Assembly: GCA_964035545.1 (NCBI GenBank)
Contig: OZ037768.1
Span: forward strand, 22,276,819-22,340,818
Source of the DNA: Bugula neritina
Taxonomy: Eukaryota > Bryozoa > Gymnolaemata > Cheilostomatida > Bugulidae
DNA length: 64,000 nucleotides
Direction of reading: 5' to 3'
Position 1 is the stretch's first letter; each line of letters begins with the position of its first letter. Shown here one piece after another: positions 36,996-50,300 of this stretch. The notes under the pieces were generated by a model that ran no database searches, was not told the origin of the DNA, and saw only the letters and a list, made by a program, of their open reading frames with translations. Position numbers and translations under genes: made by a program.

Positions 36996-38662
36996 AATTT
37001 CTATCCATCCCAGCCTAGTGGATCTAGGCCGATGGTAGAAGGTTACACCAGCTAAAAGCTGTAATACAACCAATAATAATAATAATAATATTGTATAGTT
37101 TGCACATTGATAGGCCAACAATTATCATCTGTCTACACACAATAACATGGCACACTTGTAGACATGCTTCCATGTAACTGTAATTACCACACAGTTATGT
37201 AATTCTAAAGTAATAATATAAAACTAGTTTCAAATATATGGATGTATATGGAGTCAACTCACAAAACCTGCTATGATATTTGTATCAAATTGATAAGAAA
37301 TAAATAAAGGAAGGAAAAGTTGCTTATATTATAGTTTCACTCGATTTAAGAATATATAACAATTATCAAATTCCTTTTTACATGGCAATTGCTGAAAATG
37401 CATGCTGTATATAAAAGTGTGAATATTTAAATTAGTTACTGGTTTAAATTAGGTAATATAAATTATCCTAAAAGATTGAGCTTATATTCAATAAGGAAAA
37501 TAATATATAGGCTGTCGTAATTTTATATAATGTATAGGAATTTCACTGCAATATCTTTAAAGTAAAGGATTTCAAGAGAATTTAACATATTTGCAGTCTA
37601 TACTCCAAGCTGATCAATTAAGTGTTTATTATAGTAAAACAATGTGATATTGCATTAATACAAAAGATTAATCAAAGCATAGCACTTATAATCAATGTTT
37701 CACTTAGTCTTTTCATTGTAAGCTGATGGCACAGATTGTTATAAATATTCACTACACACTTTACTCGATGAACAGTAATTTGCAGTCACAGCAGCATATT
37801 AAATTGTATGAAGTCATCAAAAAGATAAATATGTGCAATATTACAATAATGAGTATATTGGAAGTGTGGGAATTTTATTCCCATGTTAGATGCTCTTCAA
37901 ACTGCATGTATATACATATTTGTATGAGTAGTAAAAAGTATATAGTTGGAAATTACAGATATTCATGCAGGTTAGGTACAGTTAGATCCTTCAGATGTTA
38001 ATATTGCATTGCAGTTGAATAAATTATTTCAACATTAAGCTTTAAAGCTTTTCAGCCCGAAAATAATTCACTAAAACAAAAGGCATAAGCCTGTATTCTA
38101 GATTAGATATGTTTCTATGACTAGTATTTAAAAAGTCAAATTCTCTTAAAAAAGCGACAACAGCCACTAACAATGCCAGTTAACAGTATAACTATGAACT
38201 ACGTACTTGGTATAGTTTGAAAAAATAGGTGTCTAAACATGCTTATTGTAATTGGCTAAAGCTTCAAATACTTTTTTTAATTTCAGTTGTAGAATTACTT
38301 AAGATTTCTTTATTAATGTTTTTGTACGGAGTGTTACTCAATAAAAACCGTTCATAGTCACATGGACATTAAGCACAGTTGTGAAATACAGGTTAATTTA
38401 CAGCAAATGCAACAAATATGATATACACCTAACGTAGACACCTAACAGAGTAACAGACACCTGACAGACACCTGAAGTACTTGTCTTTCATTTAGTTGAA
38501 GTTAATTCAATGGTTGACCAGAGCTTGGGATAAACTAGCCTAGAAACATCTCATACTCATACTGCCCAGACATCTGTTAAATATGATATAACTTTATATA
38601 TTTTTCATTGTACGGTGTGCTAATTTCATTTTAATAATAGCCTTAGATTGTAATAAACTTAC
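36996..38662. other. Probable 5' intron of the coiled-coil gene
   Basis: AT-rich, with a second (AAT)n stretch near 37075-37091 and a small palindrome CCTAGTGGATCTAGG near 37014. No gene recognised. Confidence 0.4.
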
Positions 38663-38990
38663 CAATATTGTGCTGATTAATGCATGCCTTTGACTATAAT
38701 CACTATTATTCCTTTCTATGGTCCTAAGGCTGTATGTCCAGCAAACACCTTCGAGTTGCTAGATATGAGGTTCACTCTACATGATCTTCAGATGTACTAC
38801 TAAATTAGTATCTAAATCCAAGCACGCAAAATCATTGTGAAAACTGGCCAGCATAGCGGCGTAGTATAAGCAATGCATTGTCAACCAATAGCAGCTGTTG
38901 TTACATGAAATCAATAGTTGATTCAAAGGCCTTCTGGGCATGTGTACACATAATGAAAACAAAACAGCTTTAAAATGTTTAGGTAGACAC
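38663..38990 (-). promoter_or_regulatory. Candidate 5' UTR exon/promoter of the coiled-coil gene
   Basis: The first coding exon is preceded by an acceptor, so an upstream non-coding exon is expected. A strong donor (ATTG|GTAAGT, GT at 38661-38662 on the minus strand) lies 1.7 kb upstream, and a CCAAT box on the plus strand is at 38885-38889. The transcription start is not determined. Confidence 0.3.
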
Positions 38991-38999
38991 AAAAGATTA

Positions 39000-40200
39000 A
39001 ATTTTGTTGAACAAGTTGGCTAGTAGCTGTGCCTAGGTAACAAGCATTGCTTCCCAGACTCGTTTTGATAAATATCATATAAGACTATAAGTTGAATTAT
39101 AACAATATTCCAACTCATGCCCCCAGCACCTAAAAGCAAGGGCGGTAAAGCATTTCTAAAAAACTTTAGAGCTTAAATGATAGGCAGATAGAAATATGAG
39201 GCAAATAGAAGCAGTAATAACAGCATGAGTGTAGCTCGACATATAACAAAATTCAAGTAATTGTGGAACCTGCTGATTCATTATGCCAATGTTTTACTGT
39301 AAATCCCTGAGATGATATATAATTGGTCAGACAATTACTTACGCAAGTTTCAAATACTCAAAATAATAATAATTATACTCGTTGGTAAAACTATACACTT
39401 CAACTAGATTGCAAGGAAAAACAACTCTGCTATAACTTTTATGCAATATTAAACTAACATGGCCAGTTTAAACACTTCAAGCAAAGTATAAAAAAAAACT
39501 TGCAGAAAAACAAGAGAAATACTGGAAATTCACTCAAGCCGAATTTGAATCAACTTTTGCTTGATGCATATTTGAGCTTTTATGAATTCTGAAATTTAAA
39601 ATGAATTACAGTTAAGGATTAAAGCTTGTGCATATTCTATGTATATATGCTAGTGTGAAGTATAACACTTACTACAAATTTAGTTGCGCTTATTGATTTG
39701 AACATTTAGCTTATGAAGTAAACGCACTTCAACATTTTAAAAATTTTGAGCTATTTGTGCAATTTAATGTCAATGATCATGAAATTTTGCATGCATATAG
39801 TATTTTACTTAAAACAGTTAGTTATCCTATATAATCAAACAATGGCTCACTAAGGTGGCATTGCATTAATTGTTAGTTTGATCAAAAATGTTTTTGTGTA
39901 ATTTTATTAAATTATAGATTAGTACTTTTACCGAAGGCACTGTAGTCAGTTATATATACTATTTTGTATCTTTTAGTTTCTTAAATATTTGATTTGCATG
40001 AATAGTGGACTTGTTTTATTGCATTTGAATGTAAAGCACAACTGGCAATTAGATATAAATCATGTATAAAATAATAATACCTCCTATATTCTATAATTTA
40101 TACTAATATAATGCAGTACATGACTTACAACGTAGTGCTTTAAAAAAGAGGAAAACTCCTCTAATATACATATCGTGCACAATTAGTCGAATAAATAGTA
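39000..40200. other. Intergenic region between divergent genes
   Basis: AT-rich sequence between the minus-strand coiled-coil gene and the plus-strand PKA RII gene. A short palindrome GAGGAAAACTCCTC lies near 40148. Nothing else is recognised. Confidence 0.45.
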
Positions 40201-40205
40201 TGTTT

Positions 40206-40660
40206 ATTGGGGTCGTCTTCTCCTTTAAAATGACGAGTTTCTTCACGTGACCTTGGCGTCAGTGAACATAGTTGGGTTTTGCAACAACAAAAACTGTGAT
40301 AATACGGAAACAATTACAAAACCCAAAGCTGTCAGATGTTGATTTAGTAGATTACTGGTTACACTCTATGCCCAATCAAATAGACTCCAGGTGTGCGATT
40401 GGATTTTAATATAGCGTGAATAACCTCGATTTCCACCTGTAGTACCATTATAATAGGTAATCATAACAAAGTGTACTACAATTGCTTCCAAAGCTCTGGT
40501 AGGATAGTAGGTTGGCAAGTTTTGTTTTTCTACAAAAGTTTGATTGGCAAAGTTGTAGTTGTGACTGTGTAGGCTGTAGGCAACTTATTCTTAGGTCTTC
40601 GATTAAGTTAATGCCATCATTAAGTTGCGGCTGTTAGAGAACTTTACTATTGACTTTGAG
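40206..40660 (+). promoter_or_regulatory. Putative promoter and 5' UTR exon of the PKA RII gene
   Basis: Several CCAAT/ATTGG boxes (40206-40210, 40372-40376, 40398-40402, 40543-40547) and a CACGTG E-box (40244-40249) precede a strong splice donor TTTGAG|GTAAGTC with its GT at 40661. The first coding exon has a CACTGCAG acceptor (exon from 44129), so a non-coding first exon here fits. The link between the two is inferred. Confidence 0.45.
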
Positions 40661-43600
40661 GTAAGTCAATACAGTGAATACTTATAGTTATACTCACTTT
40701 CAATTTCATATTAAGTTTTATGTTTATGTAAAATTTATAATAATATCAATATTATGTTGTTATTATTATAATTATAATATTAATATAAATAGTATTTATA
40801 TTTGCTACTAGTAGTAGTACTGCAGTAAATGTAATACTAATACTAATAGTAATACTTGTACTAAGTTCAATACTTATAGTATTAGTTATAGTAGTAATAG
40901 TTATAGTTATACTTATAGTTATACAGTTATAGCTTTACTATTACAGTATTAGAGTTAGAGTTAGACTTGAAGTCTTGGAGTTAGTATTAAATTTGATGAT
41001 TTAGATTACGTTACAATTTATCACTTATAGTTATAGTTATTGGTTATTAAATTTGATCTTGGAGTTAGTCCTCTCAAGTAATAGTAATACTTTTGAATAC
41101 ATTTGAACTTGAAGTGCCTCATTTGTTTTACAATGTGGACTTCACGTTAGGTAGTAATTGTAAAACATAATGAATTAATGATATTGATAATAATCATTAT
41201 GATTATCTGATTATTGTAATAAAATCGAAAATGATATTTGCCTTTGGTTTGCTTGTAAATAAGTATCAAAATTAGAGTCGTCAAGATAATTTTACTTGAT
41301 ATGGGTAAAAGTAACTAATAGTCCTGTCATTACAATAATTACAATGCAGTTCTACTCTTATATTTCATCTTTATTTATTTTTTCTATAGTTTATGTGATG
41401 CAGTAACAGTAATTATGATTCTGTTACTAGTAATAGTTTTAATGCTCATAGTCATAGTACCATAATTTAGAAATAAATTAGTGTACTTCTTGTGTTGGTA
41501 TTACTATCACTATCACTATTATTATGGTTATACCCTGAACATACCTTTTGCTTTACCCCAGGCTTATCAGTATCTTCAATTTTCCTCCAACTGAACTTAA
41601 AAGAATTGGTATTACAAGTCTTGAGCTAACGTAAAAATTAGAATATTAATAATTTTAAGTGTAAAGTCAAGCCTGTAGTCTAAAGTCAAACAGTTAAATT
41701 AGTTCTGAAAATAAATTAGTTTAAGTAACGTTAAGAAGCATTAATACAAATTTGAAAAAAGCAAAAATATGTTTTAAACTTGGCTTCAAGTTTAAAAACG
41801 TATATTGTATTTTAATCTGCATTAATAATATCTGTCTAGATGTACTTTATTTAACTCAATAGTTACTCGGTATGAATATTACTTTGAACGTCACTCATAA
41901 ACTGCTTAATCATTTCGTAATTTTGAGTTGCTAATTTGTAATCATTAAACTAGACTAGCGTTTTGCTAGTCATCAATATTGCTTAAAAGTTGCAACATCT
42001 ATACCTTTACTACTAGTTTTAATTTGAGTCTTACTAATCATAAATGGCTTATATATTATTGCTATGTCACCAATGCTTTTCTGTTTTCACTTCTGAATTT
42101 AAAAAAATAAAAACTTGATAGCTTGGGTGCCTTCAAAATTTCATTTTCCTTCTCGTTGCTAACTAGCTACTATTAATTAAATGATATCTAGGCTGAATTT
42201 TCATTTGAAAATCAACTTATCATATTTAGTTGAGTTCTGTTGAAGTACAATTTTATTTGTCTTTTTTTGTTTTGCCTTTTTAATGCCAGCTGCTAAAAGC
42301 CAACTCAAAGATTTGTTGAGTGTAGACAGAACTTGCGTTATGTTATATTATTTAAATGTTAGAAATCAACGTGATACTGAATTTTATTGTCTGATATTGA
42401 TCTGGTACAAAGTTAATTGTAGTGGATCAATAGATTTCCAACCGAGATTTTCGTCTATAATAAGCCTAAATATGTCCAAGTGACGTTGAAGCTACGATAT
42501 TCTCAAATAAGTTGTCTCTAGAATCTAAACCAACGCAGAAAATCTTGTGTACAATAAAGCGTTTCTCAAGCTGTGATTGCAGCTCTCATAATTATTTAAA
42601 GTTCAGCTTTTGTCTCAGTCACTAATCAATAAAAAGAAGAACTGAAAACACTATTGGAAACTCGTTGAAAAAGCTTTATCCTGAATTAATAATCCCATTT
42701 GTATTTTTGTGTTCAATCCAAAATCAAGATTATGTTAATTTTTTTGTAATACTGACTTAATTACTTTAGTATATACTAGAGGTTAGTAACATCTGTAAAT
42801 TTTAAAATCATTGGTTATATTCCAAGTATTCAAATACTTTTCACGCTGATTAACTTGCCATCATTTTATCCTAGTTCAGAGTGAACAAAGTCAACAGATA
42901 AGCAATTAAAACACTCACATTGGTTTAGTGGTTGACAGTTTTTATAGGTTTTTTTTCTAATTTTATGATAAATTGTCAAGCTATTAAATGCTAAATTTCA
43001 AAATTTTTGCAAGGCTTATGTGGTTTTAGCAAATCACCAACAGTGAGTCTATTTTCTCTTATTTTATGACTAGCACCTCTTCTATCTCTGACACATAAGC
43101 ACACCTATATATCATTTCTTTTTTAAATCTTGTCAATTAAAAAAACTTTTCCCACAACTAGACTTAAAGCTGGTGTCTTGTTGAAATATTTATGACCCTT
43201 AGTTTCATAATACAGGTTTTCTGTATTATCCAAAAGCTGAATTCCAGTGTATACATTCCTTTAATTCGGAATATTTTATTATTTCAAAAGTGGCATTGTG
43301 AATAAACAATAACACGAGCACCGCTTTTGAATCTTCATCGATTGTCAAGCTCCCACAATAAGTCCATGAAATGCTGGCAATAAAACGGACTGGAGTGTGA
43401 AACATTGACGTCACTTGTCCCTCACTACATTGTAATAACTAATATCTAGCCAAGATGGCAACGTAATAGTACTGATAACTGCAATCTAACAATGTTGTCA
43501 AGTTTGTTCAACTGATAAGTCTGCCACAAGATGAAGTGGGATTGGCTACAAGCCAATGAGCTGAGAGGTGCTTAGGTTTTGTTACATCGATTCTTCTGTC

Positions 43601-44128
43601 AACAAGATTGGTGATGACAGCTTTAAGTGCTGGTCAAACGCTGCTCTGACTAATTCTCTCACTGATAGTTCCAGCTGCTGACAATCACCAGACCCAATCA
43701 TCTTTGTCTACATTTGTGTGACCAATTCTAATCGGTTATCAAACATGGTGGCACTAAAAGCAGATTCTGCTCGAGACATCATCAATGAGCTTGCAGTACT
43801 AAGCTTGGCTGAATTTATTTTGACTCCTTACCCCCACTAGTTATTAATTATGCTATTTTTTTACTTATTATTTTGAATAATTTAAAAAACTGCACAGTGC
43901 CCTTATGATCGGCTCTCATTATTTATTATTATCGTGTTCTTAGGGTAATTAATCTTCATTAAAATAAAGCCTCACAGCTGCATCTATTGCTTGTTTCAAA
44001 CTAGCAGAACATGTAGACATCTTTTCACAACTACCGCTTGATACCAGCAGACGATTGGCGTGATATCTTTGTACTGTTTGAGTTAAAAGGATGTTTTCAT
44101 TCTCATAAAAGTGGTGTGTTCACTGCAG
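40661..44128. other. Probable 5' UTR intron of the PKA RII gene
   Basis: About 3.5 kb, AT-rich. 40800-41060 is low complexity, built from TAGTTATAGTTATA/AGTATTA units. Open frames at 42283-42483 and 43226-43414 show no coding features. Confidence 0.4.
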
Positions 44129-44178
44129 GTGGAAGTACAGTTGCCAAGGGACGAGCAGCGTCAGATGCTAGCAGGTGA

Positions 44179-44386
44179 ATGACTAGGTTTACGAATATGC
44201 CTTCCACAGAATTTGAAGTTCCAGTTGGTCTTGACAAGCTGCTACAAGAGTTCACGGTAGCCGTTCTTAGGAACCAGCCAGCCAATCTAAACCTCTTTGC
44301 GAGGGATTACTTTGAGAGGAAGTGTTTGAATGAGAATGAGGATGAAGACTATAGAAATAATAATGGCTACAGTGATGATGAATCAG
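44179..44386 (+). CDS. PRKAR2: RII exon 1: dimerisation/docking domain
   Basis: Encodes the X-type four-helix DDD signature of RII ([20 protein letters not shown], then [10 protein letters not shown]), followed by an Asp/Glu/Asn-rich linker. It ends in phase 1 at CAG|GTATTG. Confidence 0.9.
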
Positions 44387-47300
44387 GTATTGTCATATCC
44401 TTGATACTGTATGTCGTAGAGGACCTGCTATCCTTTAGCCAGTAACTTATTATCTTATAGCCAGAAACTTACATTTCTCTTCTAGTCATGAACTGCTACT
44501 TTATATTATATGCCTTTTACTATTTTACTTTAATGTTTAAGTATCATGAACACATGAATGGAACACTTTTGGCGCCAACATATTTTGCTGGCATGTAAGA
44601 TGGAGTTGGTTTGGCTACCGTTCAGCTTGTAGCGTCTCTGTATACCATTGGTGTATTACGGAGCTGTGCATACATTGCTGTTCACTCCAGCAACACCTTT
44701 TATATTAGTTTACCTACCATTGCTGGTCAACTGACATTTCTTATTATAATTAAGGAAAACATTGTTTGAAAAAGTATACCTTCAGTATTAACTATACTTT
44801 TTTAGTTAATGAGAAAAGTTGGCATAAAATTAAATGGATGCGAAATTTCTTTCCAAATTTCTTAACAATTGAGTAATTTGGTGTCGGTTAGCAGTGCTAG
44901 GCTGTTCTGGTGCAGCCTCAAACCTTCCGGAAGGGCAACATGTTTAGAGACAATACGTCAATTGTGTGCTCAGACAGGACCGGTATTATAGAATCTCCTG
45001 TCTAACCAACCATCTCTTTCCCTAATCTCTTGCTTATTAATTCCGTAATCCTGAAGTTAATCCTAACCGTGCAGTTATCACCTCACCTGTGGTTGGATTC
45101 ACGTAATTCTGTATCACCACCTATGAGAACTGCAGCTATGCCAGCTGCAATCTCAACAGATTAGGTTAACCGCGATGATCCATCTTTTGTGGCGTAACTT
45201 CAACGAGGAAAGTCAATCATTGGCATGTAATTATACAGTCTTTAGTGTGGGGAGGTAATTTATTTATTATATAACTACCTAATAGCTAGACTAGTCAGTA
45301 ATAAAGTAATATTCCTGTAACTGCCTCAACTCATTAGGGAGATGAATTATTAGGTATCGCCCTAAGTTCTTACGGCAGCGGTTTCTTACGATTCAACGTT
45401 GCTTGTTCACAGCTATACTGAATCAAGTACTGAGTTTTAAGTGTTTCCCACGGAAACAAGTGCTATATTTGCAAAGTCCTTCGATTAAAGTCTCTCTCCT
45501 GTTTATTTCAAATACACATGTTATGAGTGTAGCTTTTTAAGACCAACAACTGGGTAATATTGGTACTGTAGAGAAGATTTGACCAATCATTTTGTTGATG
45601 AGTTGAAGTGTGTCAAGGGGAGACAGGGGAGGGGAATTTGAAGGGGGTCAAGTAGACACTGTAACAAGTTTCAATTAATGAGGGGCAGCATGCTGAAAAG
45701 GTGGTTAACAACGAAGATGATAGTGTAACTGCAGCATTTCACAACTACCTGCTAAATAACTGTGCATCTTACTATCGTATAGTAATTAATTAGAAGTAAG
45801 TAAAAAGACAAAACAGTTGCAATCTCCAAGTTAAAGACAAGCACAGGGTGACTGAAATGTAGGGATTAGCAAGAGCTAAGCCCTACATGACCAATAGTGA
45901 TGTTTTGGATTACAACATATAATAGCAGAATACAATAGACAGGGAAGCCCTGTTTCCGGTATTAGCTCTAATAACAAGACCTATTGTTGCTCTCAAATAC
46001 AGAATGCAAAGTGTCTAGAAGAGTGAAAGTCTAGAATAACTCAGGTGCAATTTATTATGAGTCGGGAAAGTTTAACGTCAGTTTCTGTGTTTGATTCTAG
46101 CCTTAAATATCAATGCTTTAGCGTTAATTTCTTTTTACTAAACATTTTGACAGGGTCATGCAACCTCTAGCCCAGGGAAATATCAGAGTAGAAACACCTG
46201 GCAAAACTTCCTCAAGTGTTAATCAAGGCTTTACACATTTCAAGTCAAAATTAAACACCTTTATTTTAATCAACACAACTTTATGTGAAAAGAAGCGAAA
46301 ACAACTATTTATTCCTTGCACAGTATATAGAGCGAAAGCTTGCATATTGTACTTAGCTAAGTGTTTGGTCGGGCTGTTGTACCTTCATTGATAGGCAGCG
46401 TCGCTACAGCTAGGTGTACAATAGTCAGCAGTGTTGCTGCCAAAGGAGGTTGGACTTAATTTGACACTGGAAACAACTTGAAACCATTTGCTACCAGTTA
46501 AATAATTCTACAGAGGCCGATATGGCACTAGTTAATTTTATTACCACACACTTTACAAGCTGTTTATGGTAATGCTGGCTTAGAACAACAATAAAATATG
46601 AAATACTAATATAAGTATCATAAAAATGTAGCCATAGTTCTGTATAATCATTTTATCTACTCTTTATCAGCTAACCACTAACTATTATAGATATATTCTG
46701 TAATAAATACACTATTTAATAATGTTGATGTGTGTATTATATGCATATTAATTGTTATCAGGTATTATGTATAAAGCATTCGTTTGTTTTTTATGTAGCG
46801 TAATATATTTCATGTTTTAATGTACAATTTACTTTTTACGAAACTAAACTCCTTATTGATGGTATTTCATATATATTACATAATCACTGTAGATTCTAAT
46901 TTACCTGCAATGTCCAGCTATCATGGCTCATCGATTTATTTCAACCTGTTGTCTTATTTTAACTAATAATAATATAATGAATGTAAGAATGATTACCCAA
47001 GCCATCAGCAGTGAAGAGTGTTTCAAGTGTTGACATCCCTATCTTCAACTAACTCTACTCAGCTACTGGGTTCTACTGCATCTAGCTGTTGAATATCCTC
47101 TCTGTCAGCTAGTCTTGTTTATAATTAGTTTTTAGCTCTTCATCTTGAGATTCCCCGACTAGAATGCACCCGACAATTGTCATGCCAGAGGCATTTTCAG
47201 TTAGTAATGAAATTAAGTGGCGTTTTTCTTCACTTGAATCATTACACAGCAAGCGGAGTGTCAATAGAGTAGTCAGAAATCAGAGTTAACTGCTGGGGAC

Positions 47301-50300
47301 AGGTTATATATTCTGCTAGGCTTGCCGTTGCTAGTTGACGTATCATGGCGTCTTACTGCGTTGATTCCGACTCAAGTGGTGCGTTTTATTTTGTTTAGAT
47401 TTTATATATTTGCAGGTAAAACTTCGTTGCTACGGACTTATTTAATTTTATTTTATTTTTTAGAATGTGAGTCACCCCCTCCAGAATATTTGAGTAAACA
47501 GTCTAGTCGTAGAAAATCAGGTGAGTGATGTCATTTCCTGTTAGTAAGTAAGGCATTGTGGGATGTAGGTGAAAATTGAGTATAATAGTCTTACAGTGGT
47601 GGAGGTAGGTGGATGTGAATAGAGAGGGGAGAAGCTGCTGGCTCTACACACACTATGCTGACTCTACACACTCTCTGCTGACTCTACACTCTCTGCTGAC
47701 TCTACACACACTATGCTGACTCTACACACACTCTGCTGACTCTACACACTCTCTGCTGACTCTACACACTCTCTGCTGACTCTACACACTCTGACTTACA
47801 AAGTTATAATGTCATATCTAAATTATTACAGGATATAATAACAGTTTTAATAAAAGAGTAATCCTGTATCAATATGTCAATTACAATGTCAGCGTGCATG
47901 TATTGTGTGTCTTCAATAAGGATAATATTTCATAATAACTTGTAATGTTTTATGCTTCTGGGTGAAACACAAGTCAAGCTATTAGCATCATTTAAATTAA
48001 TCAAGACTAGGCTAAGCTAATGTACAAACACATTAGCATTAAAATACTTGGTGTTGTATTTGTCATTTTTTATCCAAGTAATTTACGTCAACCATGCACA
48101 TGTCACTATGGGAAGCTGAGTGCAGGCTGCATGCCTGCTAATTCCTTAGTTTTAATAGTTTAAATAACTATTTACTCTAATGGAGAATTTGCCATTAATT
48201 TAAGTAAATCTTTTTTTCTCCGGGTGAAAACCACCCATATCACAATAGAAAGACAAAATTATTCTGGCAATAGCTTGTTGCTTGATTCTTATTATTTTTT
48301 CATAAGCTTGTTTTAAAATTTGAAATATCTCAATTTTTCTGAATGCAGCACGTTATTGTGGTTATACTTTTTAAATCAGAATCAGTTACTAGCCGATCTG
48401 TAATAATTAAGGTGTATGTTTTAGTATCTGCTGAACGATATGATCCGGAAGCGGACGATGAAGTGGAAGGAGAGGGAAGGGTAGGTTATCTCCCCTCCTC
48501 TAGTATGCTTCACTCAGTACAATAATCTTAGTCTAATATCTGTAATAGTAGCAACTAGCAATTGCATGTATAAGTGGCAACTAGCATGTGTAAGTGGCAA
48601 CTAGCATGTGTAAGTGGCAACTAGCATGTGTAAGTGGCAACTAGCATGTGTAAGTGGCAACTAGCATGTATAAGTAGCAACTAGCAACTGCATGTGTAAG
48701 TGGCAACTAGCTACTGCATGTGTAAGTGGCAACTAGCAACTGCATGTGTAAGTAGCAACTGCATGTGTAAGTGGCAACTAGCAACTGCATGTGTAAGTGG
48801 CAACTAGAAGACTAGTACTGTATCCGACATGAGTTACAATTTATTGCATTATACAATATCACATTACATAAACACAATTTCACAAACTCCGCAATGAAAC
48901 ATGTTCTTCTCAGCGTAGCAAGTAACTTTGTTAGCTCTCAAGCTAAGTCCGGTGCTGTGTGGTAACTCAGGGAATTATATCATTTAATTACTTTTTTGCT
49001 CTTAAAATCAATTTATGTGAAGGAATTTACAGTCTTGAGTAAAGAGTGATTTCATTACACATCCGCCCTTCTCTAATTCCCTTTATTTTATCTGTTGAAA
49101 TAATACTAAGCTGATTATATCCACCTCTATATTGTGCTTTAATAGTAAATAGTCATTACTAGTATATAGTCATCACTAGTAAACAGTCATCACTAGTAAA
49201 CAGTCATCACTAGTATATAGTCATCACTAGTAAACAGTCATCACTAGTAAACAGTCATCACTAGTTAGCAGTCAACACTAGTAGCATAAATCTTGTAAAT
49301 TCTATTTCTCACCTTCTTGGGGGATAAAGAAAGGTTTAGGTTCGTGAATACTGACCCTGAGTTGACCTTCACCCCCTATTTCCTGTTTAAGTTAGTATAT
49401 GGCTTCTCTGGGGTTTCGAAATTGATAAAAGGGTTTTTATTTACTTTCTTTAAATTTAAAATAGTTTATTATTCTAACCCCTTCTCCAATATCTTCAATG
49501 GGCTTTACATTAAACAACCTGTGATTTTAATTTAAGGCAGAAAAAATGTAAGCACCCAGGCCTTTTCGCATCCCAAAGGCTGGTGGTTTAAGTTTTTTTG
49601 GCTGCAACTGTGCAGTAGTTCCAAGTTAATACCCTGCCTCTGCTATGCGGCAGCAGCAGCAGCGAGATTGCTGCAGCGAGTCTGTACGCAACATGCTGCT
49701 GATCCAATCACTGTCAAGCATTTGTGTTTACATTAGCAGGAAGATAAAGTATGTAAATATCAGCCATGTAGGTCACTCAGTTACATTATCACTTACTTCT
49801 CAACTTCTACATCACCTCAGCTGCATTGTGTATTATCTGCTGTTTGCTCTGTCAGTTAACCACTTGTTTAACCATAGTATTGGTGATAAGCAGCTAGCAT
49901 TTCAACCTGCTGCACATTCCTCTAGTGTAGATTACATCTTAGACAAGGTTATGACAAGCAAAAGAGGTTTGTGTGACTGTTGGTTTGTGCTGATCCCAAG
50001 TTATGAGTTTATTGTTTTATTCCTTTATTATTTGTATAATTTTTTTCAGACGGTAAACCCAAAGACAGATGAACAAAGATTAAAACTCAATGAAGCTGTA
50101 AAAAATATTTTAATATTCAAAGCTTTAGATTCAGTAAGTTACCTCGTTTAGTAATAGTTACTAGTAATAGTTACTAGTAATGATGAATAGGAAGTGACTT
50201 GTAAAAGTGCATAGTAACTATTACTAGTGATAATTATTAGTTGCTAGTCACTTTTACTAGTAACTATTACTAGTAATACTGACTAGTAATAGTTGCTAAT

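Noticed and set aside
48545..49285. CRISPR-like regular repeats
   Set aside because: These are directly adjacent tandem units without unique spacers, in a eukaryotic intron.
49645..50151. 168-codon open frame with a CAG run and hydrophobic stretches
   Set aside because: Only the last part (50050-50133) is RII coding sequence; the rest is the upstream intron, which ends in a TTTTTTCAG acceptor, and it shows no family features.
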